Source: Xanthobacteraceae bacterium
GTDB lineage: Bacteria; Pseudomonadota; Alphaproteobacteria; Rhizobiales; Xanthobacteraceae
Length of the DNA: 64,000 bases
Direction of reading: 5' to 3'
NCBI GenBank assembly: GCA_019746355.1
Contig: JAIESC010000007.1
Span: forward strand, 124,001-188,000
Positions 35,476-44,008 of this stretch are shown in pieces; within the stretch, counting starts at the first letter, position 1; every line of letters starts with the position of its first letter. Under the pieces are notes generated by a model that worked only from the letters and a program-made list of their open reading frames with translations, was not told the DNA's origin and did no database searches. A program made the position numbers and the translations under genes.

Positions 35476-36504
35476 CTACGGCTGCACGCACATGAACGAG
35501 CCGGCCTTCTTGCTCCATTCCGGCGCGAGGGTGGGATAGTCGCCGGGCGCAAGCCGCATGGTTTCGCCGGTGAACTGCGGATCGGTGAAGAAGTCCCAGG
35601 TGCCGGCCGCGACCTTCACCGAGGCGATCTGGTTCTGCCAGCCGTTCTCGGCCAGCCGCGGCTGTTCTTCGCCCGCCGTGGCGTTGACGCCGCCGAAGTT
35701 CGGCTCAGAGTAGATCGAGATCTGGCAGGCACCGCCCTGCGGCGCCGGCGGCGGCGCGACAAGCGCCACCGTGCGCGGCGGCGGCGGATTGCCGGGCCGC
35801 CGGCAGAACTGCACGCATTGCCACTCGCTGTCGCCGTCCTCGAAGTCGACGCGCTGCCAGTTGAGACGGCAGCCGTCCGGCGTGATGCCTTCGCAATAGG
35901 GCCGCGCCACCGCAAGATAGCTGTACGGATAGTAATAGGCGCCCCCCAGCACGACCACGCCCAGCGCCGATACCGGCACGAACCACTTCCACTTGTTGCC
36001 CCACCAGATCTTCTTCGGCCCGCTGTTCCACATCATCGCGGATTTGTTGTTGCCGAGCTTCACGAACTGCACGTTCGACGCGGGCTTGAACGCCGCCTGG
36101 TTGATGGGGCCGGGGCCGGCCTGGAATTTGACCGTGCTGGCCTTGAGCGCGGTCGCGCCTTGATGGCCGATCGCGGTTTGAACCGCGGGCGTGCCCGGCT
36201 TGAAGTTCGGATTGCCTTTGAATTTCGGGTTCGCGTTGATGTTGGCGTTCGTGTTGACGTTGACCTTCTTGGTGGTCGTGACCGTCTTGGACTTGAACTT
36301 CTGGGCGCCGCCGGATTGCGTTGTCACGCGCTTGGTCGTCACCGTTTGGGTAGTGACCTTTGGGCCGCTGGAAGGCTTGGCGCCACCTCCCTTGCCTCTC
36401 GATGAAAATTCCGTCGACTGAGAGAGCGGCTGGCCGGCGAAGGCCGGTGCGGTCAAGCCAACCGCCATAATGATTGCGGTGATGCACACGCTTGTTCTGA
36501 GCAT
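35476..36504 (-). CDS. Exported protein with C-terminal beta/gamma-crystallin-like domain
   Basis: This 342-residue protein has signal peptide MLRTSVCITAIIMAVGLTAPAFA. Residues 25-130 are low complexity, rich in Thr, Lys, Val and Asn (TTQTVTTKRVTTQ and NVNTNANINANP). A membrane-like segment WFVPVSALGVVVLGGAYYYP is near residue 190. A Cys-containing part (YCEGITPDGCRLNW, WQCVQFCRR) follows. The last 85 residues have the crystallin-type pattern ISIYSEPNFGG and DFFTDPQFTG with a terminal FMCVQP. Such domains often bind calcium. No homologue of defined function is recognised. Confidence 0.7.
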   Translation of the reverse strand: MLRTSVCITAIIMAVGLTAPAFAGQPLSQSTEFSSRGKGGGAKPSSGPKVTTQTVTTKRVTTQSGGAQKFKSKTVTTTKKVNVNTNANINANPKFKGNPNFKPGTPAVQTAIGHQGATALKASTVKFQAGPGPINQAAFKPASNVQFVKLGNNKSAMMWNSGPKKIWWGNKWKWFVPVSALGVVVLGGAYYYPYSYLAVARPYCEGITPDGCRLNWQRVDFEDGDSEWQCVQFCRRPGNPPPPRTVALVAPPPAPQGGACQISIYSEPNFGGVNATAGEEQPRLAENGWQNQIASVKVAAGTWDFFTDPQFTGETMRLAPGDYPTLAPEWSKKAGSFMCVQP

Positions 36505-36656
36505 CGGATCCTCCGGAAATAAGACGGCTTAAAATCCGTGGAAAATATAGCACCGAAAACGCCGCCCATACCGGCGAAAGCCAACGGAACCTCGCTCGCC
36601 GCTGGACGTTTTCCTGGTGGCAACCAAACAACAAAAGGGAAGGAGGAGCCGTGAGC

Positions 36657-37055
36657 ATGTCCACCAGCACCGGCCGCATCGGCGCCACGTCGCCCGCTGT
36701 GCACGGCCGCCACGACCTGATCGGCAGCGACCGGGTCGAAGGCACCAATGTCTATCGCTCCGACGGCAAGAAGATCGGTGAGATCGAGCGGGTGATGATC
36801 GACAAGCTGTCCGGCCAGGCCGCCTATGCGGTGATGGGCTTCGGCGGCTTCCTCGGCATGGGCGAGGACCACTATCCGATCCCGTGGCAGCGGCTCACCT
36901 ACAACGAGAAGCTCGGCGGCTACGAGGTCAACATCACTGACGAGCAATTGAAGAATGCACCGCACTACGCCACCGGCGAGGAGTGGAAGTGGGACACGGC
37001 GCAGGGCCAGCGGATCTACGACTATTACGGCGTAGCACCGTACTGGCCGATGTAG
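36657..37055 (+). CDS. PRC-barrel domain protein
   Basis: This encodes 132 residues from ATG 36657; AGGAGGAG (36641-36648) is spaced better for it than for GTG 36651. The PRC-barrel covers most of the protein: DLIGSDRVEGTNVYRSDGKK, GEIERVMIDKLSGQAAYAVM and GFGGFLGMGEDHYPIPW. The C-terminus has YDYYGVAPYWPM, a common ending in alphaproteobacterial stress-associated PRC-barrel proteins. It has no signal peptide, so it is probably cytoplasmic. Confidence 0.88.
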   Translation: MSTSTGRIGATSPAVHGRHDLIGSDRVEGTNVYRSDGKKIGEIERVMIDKLSGQAAYAVMGFGGFLGMGEDHYPIPWQRLTYNEKLGGYEVNITDEQLKNAPHYATGEEWKWDTAQGQRIYDYYGVAPYWPM

Positions 37056-37187
37056 AGGAAGGCGTCGCGCCCCCGTGGAGGCCCTGCAGCCGCAAGCCGG
37101 CGCGGGGCCTTCGCCTTTGTGCCGTCAGACGTCCTTTGCCGCGGAAATCGGGTGGCGAATGCCGATGGGCGCGCCTACTTTGCCGCC

Positions 37188-37748
37188 ATGAACCAACATG
37201 ACGCCACCCACCACCTGTTCGACACCGCGATCGGCGTCTGCGGCGTGGCGTGGAACGCCCGCGGGCTCTGCGGCGTGCAACTGCCGGAAAAGGATCGCGC
37301 GACCACCGAACGGCGGCTCGCGAGCAAGAGCGGCAGCACAAGTCCCGCCGATCCGCCGCCGCATATCGCGGCGCTGATCGCCGACATCCGTCGCTATCTC
37401 GACGGCGGGCAGGTCGATTTCTCCGGCGTGGCGGTCGACCTCGACGGCATTGATGGCCTGCGCCGCCGGATCTATGAGGCGTTGCGCGGGATCGCCTTTG
37501 GCCGCACCGTGACCTACGGCGAGCTTGCCAAGACCCTCGGCTCGTCCGGCTGGGAGGGCGCGCGCGACGTCGGCGAAGCCATGGGCCGAAACCCGATGCC
37601 GATCGTCATCCCGTGCCACCGCGTGCTCGCGGCCGGCGGCAAGCCCGGTGGCTTCTCCGCCTATGGCGGCACCGCCACCAAGCAGAAGCTGCTCGCGCTC
37701 GAGGGCGTCCGCTTCGACGGCGGTGCGCCGCGGCTGCCGGGAATGTGA
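37188..37748 (+). CDS. ogt: Methylated-DNA--protein-cysteine S-methyltransferase
   Basis: This encodes 186 residues from ATG 37188. The C-terminal ATase domain has the active-site motif IPCHRV, with the acceptor cysteine near residue 144, and upstream RTVTYGELAKTLGS, GRNPMPIVIP and GGFSAYGG. It removes O6-alkyl groups from guanine in a suicidal reaction. The N-terminal half is divergent, as in Ogt. An extension to 37119 is open but lacks a start with a ribosome site. Confidence 0.9.
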   Translation: MNQHDATHHLFDTAIGVCGVAWNARGLCGVQLPEKDRATTERRLASKSGSTSPADPPPHIAALIADIRRYLDGGQVDFSGVAVDLDGIDGLRRRIYEALRGIAFGRTVTYGELAKTLGSSGWEGARDVGEAMGRNPMPIVIPCHRVLAAGGKPGGFSAYGGTATKQKLLALEGVRFDGGAPRLPGM

Positions 37749-37773
37749 CGGAACGCCCCCGGCCGAAGCCCGT

Positions 37774-38004
37774 TCAGGCGGCGATGCGCTCGGCCTGCCG
37801 GATCGGAACCGAGAACAGGCAGGTGCCGCCGATGTTGCGGACCTGGACCTCGGAACCCGTGTTGGTGCTGTCCTCGCTGCACCCGAGATCGAGCGCAATC
37901 AGTTCAGCCAGTTCCCGTGCCTGCTCGGCACCCGCGAAATCGCGCCCCTGATAATCGTAGTGAACGTGAGTTTTGAACGAGACATCGAAGAAAAAGCGCT
38001 TCAT
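37774..38004 (-). CDS. DUF6894-like small protein
   Basis: This 76-residue protein starts MKRFFFDVSFKTHVHYDYQG and has the ARELAELIALDLG helix, a pattern of the small DUF6894 family common in Bradyrhizobium-like bacteria. Function is unknown. It converges with ogt, 25 bases away. The 158 bases upstream (38005-38162) hold no gene. Confidence 0.7.
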   Translation of the reverse strand: MKRFFFDVSFKTHVHYDYQGRDFAGAEQARELAELIALDLGCSEDSTNTGSEVQVRNIGGTCLFSVPIRQAERIAA

Positions 38005-38162
38005 TTGCCACCCTTGTTTAGCCCTTGTTATATTTTCACCGCAGGTGCGATGAACCGCATCGCCCGCATGCGTTTTTAGCAGCGCCGATTTTCCGGGACG
38101 TTTCGCGGATCGCTAAGACTCGTTCACAAATTCCGCCGAAAATTTGAATTAATCTGCCGAGC

Positions 38163-39155
38163 CTATCGCTCTAAAGTCAGGATAATTCGTCCTCGAACCT
38201 TGCGGTCTTTGATGTCGGTCAAGGCGTCGGCAAACCGCTCGATCGGGTAGGCCTTGGTCGGCAGCGGCTTCAATTTACCTTCGGCGTGCAGCCGGTAGAT
38301 GTCGGCGAAGGCGGCCTGCATGTCGGCGGGCTTGCGCTTGCGGTAGTCGCTGATCTGCATGCCGCTGACCTCGATGTTCTTCACCAGCACGTAGTTCATC
38401 TTCAGCGACGGGATGCGGCCCGAGGCGAAGCCGATCACGATCAGCCGCCCGCACCAGGCAAGCGAACGCACCGCAGCGTCGAAAATGTCGCCGCCCAGCA
38501 TGTCGACGATGATGTCGGCGCCCTTCTTGTCTGTGAGCGCAAACACCTGCTGCCGCAGGCTCTCATGCAGGTCCGGCGCCGAGAGATCGACGATCGCGTC
38601 GGCGCCCGCGGCGCGCACGATGCCCTCCTTGTCCTTGCTCGCGACCGCGGCCAGCACCTTGCCGCCGAACGCCTTGGCGAGCTGGATCGCGGCGAGGCCC
38701 ACGCCGCCGGTTGCGCCGAGAATGAGCACGTTGTCGCCCGGCGCGATCCGCCCGCGGTCTTTCAGGGCGAAATAGGCGGTGTCGTAGACCAGTGCCATCG
38801 AGGCCGCTTCCTCGAACGGCAGCGACGGCGGCAGCTTGATGCACTGGTTCTCCGGCATCACCGTGAACTCGGCGAAGCCTGCGGATTCCGCCATCAGCAG
38901 CGCGTGGTCGCCGGTCTTGAACTTCGTCACGCCAGCCCCAACCGCGGTCACGACGCCGACCGGAAGCTTGCCCGGAATGAACGGCAGCGTCGGCTTGAAC
39001 TGATAGGTGCCGCTCATCATCACGAGGTCGACGAAGTTCACGCTGACCGCGCGCACTTCGATCATCACCTCGCCGGCCTTGGGCTCGGGCTTGGGCATCT
39101 CGCCGAGCGCGGCCTTCTCGATGCCACCGAATTCGCGAACCACCACTGCGCGCAT
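38163..39155 (-). CDS. NADPH:quinone oxidoreductase-like medium-chain dehydrogenase
   Basis: This encodes 330 residues; ATG 39155 is chosen for GGAGAG eight bases upstream and because homology begins at MRAVVVREFGG. The GroES-like part is residues 1-120 and the Rossmann NADPH site has LILGATGGVGLAAIQLAKAFG. Zinc ligands are absent, as in the quinone oxidoreductase (QOR) branch. It is probably cytoplasmic and may detoxify quinones or act on an enoyl substrate. It lies upstream of no obvious partner; the acyl-CoA synthetase gene follows on the same strand 243 bases away across a hairpin repeat. Confidence 0.9.
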   Translation of the reverse strand: MRAVVVREFGGIEKAALGEMPKPEPKAGEVMIEVRAVSVNFVDLVMMSGTYQFKPTLPFIPGKLPVGVVTAVGAGVTKFKTGDHALLMAESAGFAEFTVMPENQCIKLPPSLPFEEAASMALVYDTAYFALKDRGRIAPGDNVLILGATGGVGLAAIQLAKAFGGKVLAAVASKDKEGIVRAAGADAIVDLSAPDLHESLRQQVFALTDKKGADIIVDMLGGDIFDAAVRSLAWCGRLIVIGFASGRIPSLKMNYVLVKNIEVSGMQISDYRKRKPADMQAAFADIYRLHAEGKLKPLPTKAYPIERFADALTDIKDRKVRGRIILTLER

Positions 39156-39233
39156 ACCTGGTCTCTCCATTATTCCGGTCTCGCCCCGCCTCATGCCGAG
39201 TGCGAGATTCGCTCGTTCCCCGTTATTGCGAGA

Positions 39234-39324
39234 CTGGATCGCCCGCCTTCGCGGGCGATGACAGCCGTGTGCAAATCGGCCTCACCAACACCGGTGTCAT
39301 GCCCCGCGAAGGCGGGGCATCCAG
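39234..39324. repeat. Double-hairpin repeat with terminal inverted ends
   Basis: Two perfect nine-base hairpins lie inside: ATCGCCCGC-CTTC-GCGGGCGAT (39238-39259) and ATGCCCCGC-GAAG-GCGGGGCAT (39299-39320). The element is bounded by CTGGAT and ATCCAG. The element at 58731-58820 is the same design in opposite orientation. It is a non-autonomous palindromic repeat of the kind spread in rhizobial genomes. Confidence 0.8.
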
Positions 39325-39398
39325 AGCCCCGAGGCACGTCGCTTCGCGATGTTCCTCAGCACGGGGGCGACCAGTACCTTCGTTGTCGCTCAAAACTA

Positions 39399-41084
39399 TC
39401 ACGCGCTGGCGCGCTTGGCTTCGAAACGGATCGGCGCGGGCGTCACGCGGCCCTCCTTGATCCAGTCGACGATGGCGCGCTTCAGCATCTTGCCGTTCGG
39501 CGTCAGCGGGATTTCGTCGAGTGTCGTGAAGTATTCCGGCATGTCGAATTTCGACAGGCCCACGTTGTCGAGATGCGCCAGCAGTTCGTCCGGCGTGGCG
39601 CTTTTGCCCGGCCGGAACACCACGACGAGGCAGACCTTCTCGCCCAATCGCGCGTCCTTCACCGGCACGGCCGCCGCGCGCAGCACCGCCGGGTGCCGTG
39701 TCGCCAGCTCCTCGATCCGCGCCGGATGGATGTTGTGGCCGCCACGGATGATGATGTCCTTGCTGCGGCCGGAAATCCGCAGGTAGCCATTGGCGTCGAG
39801 CGTGCCGAGATCGCCGGTCATGAACCAGCCGCTCTTGTTGAAGGCGTCTTCGGTGGCCTTCTGGTCGTCGAAATAGCCGAGCATCAGGCTCGCGCCGCGC
39901 CCGCCGATCTGGCCGACCTCACCCGGCGCCGCTTCCGTGTCCGGATCGTCGGCCTTGAAGATTTTCAGCTCGTAGCCGGGACAGGCCTTGCCGGAGGTTT
40001 CGACAATCAGCTTCGGATCGTCATCCGGCAGCGTGTACTGATGTGAGCAGTTCTCGGTCATGCCGTAGCCGCTCTGCGGCTTGATCCGTTGCGCAATGAG
40101 GCCCGCGACCACCTCGCTCGGCACCGCCGAGCCGGAGATGCGGAAGCCGGTGAGCCGGCCGAGGCCCTTCAGCCCGCGCCGCTGCATCTCGCCGAGGAGG
40201 TCGATGGCGTTCGGCGGCACGCCGACCAGGAAGCTCGTGTCGGTTTCGAGGATGCGGTCGGCGAGGCTGGCGCCCCGCGGCAGGTCGTTGATCACGAGCT
40301 CTGCGCCCATCGCCAGCGCCATCACCTGCGCGCCGAAGCCGAGATTGTGGCTCAGCGGCGAGAGCGAATAGACCACCGAGGTGTTGGTGATGGTCCAGTC
40401 CTTCGCGAGCTGCCGCGCGTTGGCGAGCAGCGTGTTGTCGGAGTGCATCACGCCCTTGGGCTTGCCGGTCGTGCCCGAGGTGAAGGCGAGATAGACCACC
40501 TGGTTGGGATCGCTCTTCACCGCCACGTCGGTTTTGTCCGAACCGAGGCCTGGATAGAGCGCCGTGTCCTTCTCGGTCAGCGGTTTCAGGCGATAGACCT
40601 GTCGCACCGTCTCGGCGGCCTTCAGCGCCTCGATGAAATCGCGCTTGTCGGCACCGGCGCCATAGCCCTCCTGCCAGATGAACGCGACCGCACGGGTGCG
40701 TTGCATCAGCTCGACCACTTCGCCGACGGTGTGGTCGCGGTGCAGCGACGGGCAGCAGATCGCGCCGCTTTTCGAGCAGGCGAGCAGCGCCACCACGCTC
40801 TCGATCCGACTTTGCAGCCAGACGCCGACCCGCTGGCCGGGCCGCACGCCATGTGCCGCGAGATCGGCCGCGAGCGCATCGGCGGCCTCCAGCAACTGCC
40901 GATAGGTGAGGCGGCGGAAGCGGTCGCGCACCGCAAACGAATCCGGCCTGTGGCCGGCGTTCCAGCGCACCAGCGAATAGATCGTGTCGCCGCGCCAGAA
41001 GCCTTCGGATTCGTATTTGTGGATGAGCTCGGCGGAGAGCCGCGTCAGGATGGTGTTCACGCTCGTGGTCATGCTCGCAATCAT
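39399..41084 (-). CDS. AMP-binding acyl-CoA synthetase family protein
   Basis: This 561-residue adenylating enzyme has the ATP/AMP loop YLAFTSGTTGKPKGVMHS, the SGYGMTENC motif, GWFMTGDLGTLDANGYLRISGR and a C-terminal LTPNGKMLKRAI with the catalytic lysine. It converts a carboxylate to a CoA thioester; a cyclohexane-, fatty- or aryl-carboxylate is possible but not decided by sequence. ATG 41084 or 41072 could be used; neither has a strong ribosome site. Confidence 0.9.
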   Translation of the reverse strand: MIASMTTSVNTILTRLSAELIHKYESEGFWRGDTIYSLVRWNAGHRPDSFAVRDRFRRLTYRQLLEAADALAADLAAHGVRPGQRVGVWLQSRIESVVALLACSKSGAICCPSLHRDHTVGEVVELMQRTRAVAFIWQEGYGAGADKRDFIEALKAAETVRQVYRLKPLTEKDTALYPGLGSDKTDVAVKSDPNQVVYLAFTSGTTGKPKGVMHSDNTLLANARQLAKDWTITNTSVVYSLSPLSHNLGFGAQVMALAMGAELVINDLPRGASLADRILETDTSFLVGVPPNAIDLLGEMQRRGLKGLGRLTGFRISGSAVPSEVVAGLIAQRIKPQSGYGMTENCSHQYTLPDDDPKLIVETSGKACPGYELKIFKADDPDTEAAPGEVGQIGGRGASLMLGYFDDQKATEDAFNKSGWFMTGDLGTLDANGYLRISGRSKDIIIRGGHNIHPARIEELATRHPAVLRAAAVPVKDARLGEKVCLVVVFRPGKSATPDELLAHLDNVGLSKFDMPEYFTTLDEIPLTPNGKMLKRAIVDWIKEGRVTPAPIRFEAKRASA

Positions 41085-41192
41085 GGGGGCGTAAGATTCC
41101 CCGCGGCGCGCGTGAATTCAATGCGCCCCGGACGCGTGACACCGGGCAGCGGGCATGCGCTGATGCAGAGGCTGAAGCTGCCCGTCCGGCAA

Positions 41193-41399
41193 TCAGCCGC
41201 GATCGTTGTCGCGCGAGGAAGCTTCGGGCGACTCAAAAAAATGCGGCCGGAAGCGGCGTTCGCGTTCGATCTCGTCGGCTTTGGCGTTGAGGTCGTTCGC
41301 CATCAGCCGCAACCGTTCAGCGCTGGAAAGATCGAAGCAACTGCGGGCAATGCGGAGGCAATTTTGGGCCTGCCGGCGGAGGAACTCGGTGGTCAACAT
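41193..41399 (-). CDS. Small helical protein of Bradyrhizobium type
   Basis: This 68-residue protein starts MLTTEFLRRQAQNCLRIARS and continues SSAERLRLMANDLNAKADEIE. This two-helix pattern (R..A..CL.LAR...D...A.RL..MA.E...KA.E) is widespread in Bradyrhizobium-like genomes, with unknown function. ATG 41399 is chosen at the homology start; the open frame further upstream to 41621 runs into the imuA promoter region. Confidence 0.6.
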   Translation of the reverse strand: MLTTEFLRRQAQNCLRIARSCFDLSSAERLRLMANDLNAKADEIERERRFRPHFFESPEASSRDNDRG

Positions 41400-41611
41400 G
41401 GCACTTTGCGTCTCTGAAAATAGGGTCCTGTGGTTTGGTCGTTCGATAGGGTCGCCGGGTTCGGTCGTTGCGGCGTTTGATCGGGTATGTCGAAAGCTAA
41501 AATGCAGAACAGGCGCGTTGGTTCCGGCGGTAACCGGTTGCCGGATCACGATCGCGGCAAATCGTAAGTTCCTCGTATTGCGAGCGAAATTCCTGAAAGC
41601 GAAGTGTGTGC

Positions 41612-41640
41612 TTGACATCACACCGGCAGAGGAATCTACT
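41612..41640 (+). promoter_or_regulatory. Predicted sigma70-type promoter of imuA
   Basis: TTGACA (41612-41617) and TCTACT (41635-41640) are separated by 17 bases. The LexA box begins two bases later, so repressor binding would block initiation. Confidence 0.7.
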
Positions 41641-41641
41641 A

Positions 41642-41656
41642 GAACAAATCAAGAAC
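41642..41656 (+). promoter_or_regulatory. LexA (SOS) box of imuA-imuB-dnaE2
   Basis: GAAC-AAATCAA-GAAC matches the alphaproteobacterial LexA operator (direct repeat, seven-base spacer). It lies 20 bases before ATG 41676 and next to the predicted -10. The imuA-imuB-dnaE2 cassette is a known SOS operon in this class. Confidence 0.9.
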
Positions 41657-41675
41657 AATACAGGGATTGCTTGTT

Positions 41676-42539
41676 ATGGGCCCGGCCTCGCCACAGCCCA
41701 CGCTCCAGCGCCTCCGCGAGACGCTCGCCGCCATCGATCCGAAGCTCGGCCCGGCCTTGCCGGCCGACGAGCAGCGGGTACAGCTCACCGGTGCCATCGA
41801 CGCTGTGCTCGGCGGTGGGCTGGCCTGCGGCGCGCTGCACGAGCTGGCGCCTGCGGCGCCGTTCCAGTTCGGCGCCACCTGCGGCTTTGCCGCGGCGGTT
41901 GCGGCCCAAGCCAGCATCCAAGCCAGCATCCAAGCCAGCATCCAAGCCGGCGTCTCGCGCGGCGAGGTGCTCTGGATCTCGACCGACTTTGCCCGGCGCG
42001 AGGGTGGCGGCCCCTATGGTCCCGGCCTCGACCTGTTCGGACTTGCGTCGTCGCGCCTCCTCGTCCTGGCCGTCGCCCGGCCGACCGACGTGCTCTGGGC
42101 GATGGAGGAGGGACTGCGTTGTCGCGCGCTCGCCTGCGTCATCGCCGAGCTGACCGGCGAGGGCGCGGAGGCCGATCTCACCGCCACCCGCAGGCTTTCG
42201 CTCGCGGCCCGCGAGGGCGTCAGCGCCCGCGTCTCCGGCTTGGGTCTCCTGATCCGCCACCGCGCCACCCCCGGATCAAGTGCGATGCCGAGCGCGGCGG
42301 CGACGCGCTGGCACGTCGCCGGCGCCCCGACCCTGCCTGATCGCCTCGCGGCGCTGAGCGGCGGTCTCGGCCGCCCGCGCTTCGACCTTTCGCTTCGCAA
42401 GAACCGCCGCGGCCCGTGCGGCCGCTGGCTTGTTGAGTGGGACCAGCATGAGCGTGCTTTCCAGCCGGCGCTATCTGTCGGTGTGGCTGCGCCGGCTCTC
42501 GACCGACCGGATCGAGCGCCGGCTCGCCGCGCCGGATGA
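41676..42539 (+). CDS. imuA: ImuA, SOS mutagenesis protein
   Basis: This encodes 287 residues from ATG 41676 (a TTG three codons upstream is less likely). ImuA is a RecA/SulA-like protein of the alternative translesion mutasome. Visible are GALHELAP, GEVLWISTDFARREGGGPYGPGL, WAMEEGLRCRALACVIAEL and the C-terminal LRKNRRGPCGRWLVEW. It overlaps imuB by 92 bases, as in related genomes. Residues about 78-93 are a repeated Q-A-S-I unit from a 12-base tandem repeat. Confidence 0.9.
   Translation: MGPASPQPTLQRLRETLAAIDPKLGPALPADEQRVQLTGAIDAVLGGGLACGALHELAPAAPFQFGATCGFAAAVAAQASIQASIQASIQAGVSRGEVLWISTDFARREGGGPYGPGLDLFGLASSRLLVLAVARPTDVLWAMEEGLRCRALACVIAELTGEGAEADLTATRRLSLAAREGVSARVSGLGLLIRHRATPGSSAMPSAAATRWHVAGAPTLPDRLAALSGGLGRPRFDLSLRKNRRGPCGRWLVEWDQHERAFQPALSVGVAAPALDRPDRAPARRAG
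41907..41954 (+). repeat. 12-base tandem repeat inside imuA
   Basis: CAAGCCAGCATC occurs three times in perfect tandem (41907-41942), with a fourth degenerate copy CAAGCCGGCGTC to 41954. It is in frame and encodes QASI units. Copy number could vary by slippage without shifting the frame. Confidence 0.9.
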
Positions 42540-43998
42540 CACCCCGCGCGTCGTCATCGCCTCGATCGAGCAGGCGCAGCGCATCGTCGCCATGAACGAC
42601 GCGGCGGCGCGGCTGCGGCTTAAGCCCGACATGCCGCTTGCCGACGCGCGCGCGATGTATCCCTCGCTGCCGGTGTTCGAAGCCGACTTCGACGCCGACC
42701 GCCGCCTGCTCGAAGCCATCGCCGACTGGTGCGACCGCTACACGCCTCTGGTGGGTCTCGATCCGCCGGACGGCCTGTTCCTCGACATCACCGGCTGCGC
42801 GCATCTCTACAACGGCGAGGCGACGCTCGCCCGCGATCTCCTGACGCGGCTGAAGCAGCAGGGCTTCGCCGTCCGCATAGCGGTGGCCGACACGCCGGGC
42901 TGCGCCTGGGGCGTCGCGCGTTACGGCAAGCAGGGCGTCGTGCCCCGCGGCGGCAACGAAGCGGCGATGCTGCCGCTGCCGATCGCGGCGCTGCGCATCG
43001 ATGCCGGCACCGTCGCCGACCTGAAAACCTCCGGCCTCGTGACCGTGGGCGATCTCGCTTCGCGGCCGCGCGCGCCGTTCGTCGCGCGCTTCGGCGCCGA
43101 ATTGATCCTGCGTCTCGACCAGGCGCTCGGCCGCGCCGACGAGCCGATCCGGCCGCGGCTTCCGGTGCCGGCGGCGATGGCCGAGCAGCGCTTTCCCGAT
43201 CCGATCGCGCGCGAGGAGGATGTGCTCGGCTCCATCGAGCATCTGGCCGGACGGCTCGCCACCGTGCTGGAGCGGCGCGGCGAGGGCGGCCGGCTGTTTC
43301 AGGTCGCGCTGTTCCGTGCCGACGGCCTGGTGCACCGGCTCGAGCTCGGCACCGGCGCGCCGCTGCGCGATCCTTTGCGGGTGCGAAAGCTTTACGACGA
43401 GCGTCTCGCCGTGCTGGCCGACGCCTGCGATCCGGGTTTCGGCTACGACATGATCCGGCTCTCGGCGATGCTGACCGAGAGAGTGGACAGCGTGCAGACC
43501 GGGCTGGCCGGCGGCGATCACACCGAAGAGCTCGCGCATCTGATCGACCGGCTCGGCGCGCGCTTTGGATTGCGACGCATCACGCGGCTCGTGCCGCAGG
43601 ACACGCATATTCCGGAATATGCGGTGGCGGCGCTCCCGGCGCATGCGCCGGCGGAATTTCTGAAGACCGAGAGTGAAGATTGTCCGCAGGACTCGCTATT
43701 TCCAACGCGTCCGTTGCATCTGCTGGAGCGGCCGGAAATCGTCGAGGCCATCGCCCAGGTGCCGGACGGACCGCCGGTGCGGTTCGACTGGCGCCGCACC
43801 ACCCATCATGTCGCGCGGGTGGAAGGCCCCGAACGCATCGAGATGCAGTGGTGGCGGGACGATCGCGGCAATCGCCTGGCGCGCGATTATTTTCGCATCG
43901 AAAGCCGGTCAGGACTTCGCGCCTGGCTTTACCGCGAAGGTTTCTACAGCAACGAAAATCCGCATCCCCGCTGGTATCTGCACGGCCTGTTTGCATGA
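42448..43998 (+). CDS. imuB: ImuB, Y-family polymerase-like protein of the SOS mutasome
   Basis: This encodes 516 residues from ATG 42448. It has a Y-family fold: RRYLSVWLRRLSTDRIERRL at the N-terminus, then LGLDPPDGLFLDITGCAHLYNG-type palm residues in modified form, a little-finger region, and a C-terminal tail. ImuB lacks the full catalytic acidic triad of active polymerases and serves as a hub linking ImuA, the beta clamp and DnaE2. A clamp-binding motif could lie in the C-terminal third but I do not assign it. It is followed after ten bases by dnaE2. Confidence 0.92.
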   Translation: MSVLSSRRYLSVWLRRLSTDRIERRLAAPDDTPRVVIASIEQAQRIVAMNDAAARLRLKPDMPLADARAMYPSLPVFEADFDADRRLLEAIADWCDRYTPLVGLDPPDGLFLDITGCAHLYNGEATLARDLLTRLKQQGFAVRIAVADTPGCAWGVARYGKQGVVPRGGNEAAMLPLPIAALRIDAGTVADLKTSGLVTVGDLASRPRAPFVARFGAELILRLDQALGRADEPIRPRLPVPAAMAEQRFPDPIAREEDVLGSIEHLAGRLATVLERRGEGGRLFQVALFRADGLVHRLELGTGAPLRDPLRVRKLYDERLAVLADACDPGFGYDMIRLSAMLTERVDSVQTGLAGGDHTEELAHLIDRLGARFGLRRITRLVPQDTHIPEYAVAALPAHAPAEFLKTESEDCPQDSLFPTRPLHLLERPEIVEAIAQVPDGPPVRFDWRRTTHHVARVEGPERIEMQWWRDDRGNRLARDYFRIESRSGLRAWLYREGFYSNENPHPRWYLHGLFA

Positions 43999-44008
43999 GT
44001 GTTGAACG

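Noticed and set aside
41907..41954. CRISPR-like repeats in imuA
   Set aside because: Units are 12 bases with no spacers and are in frame; this is a simple tandem repeat.
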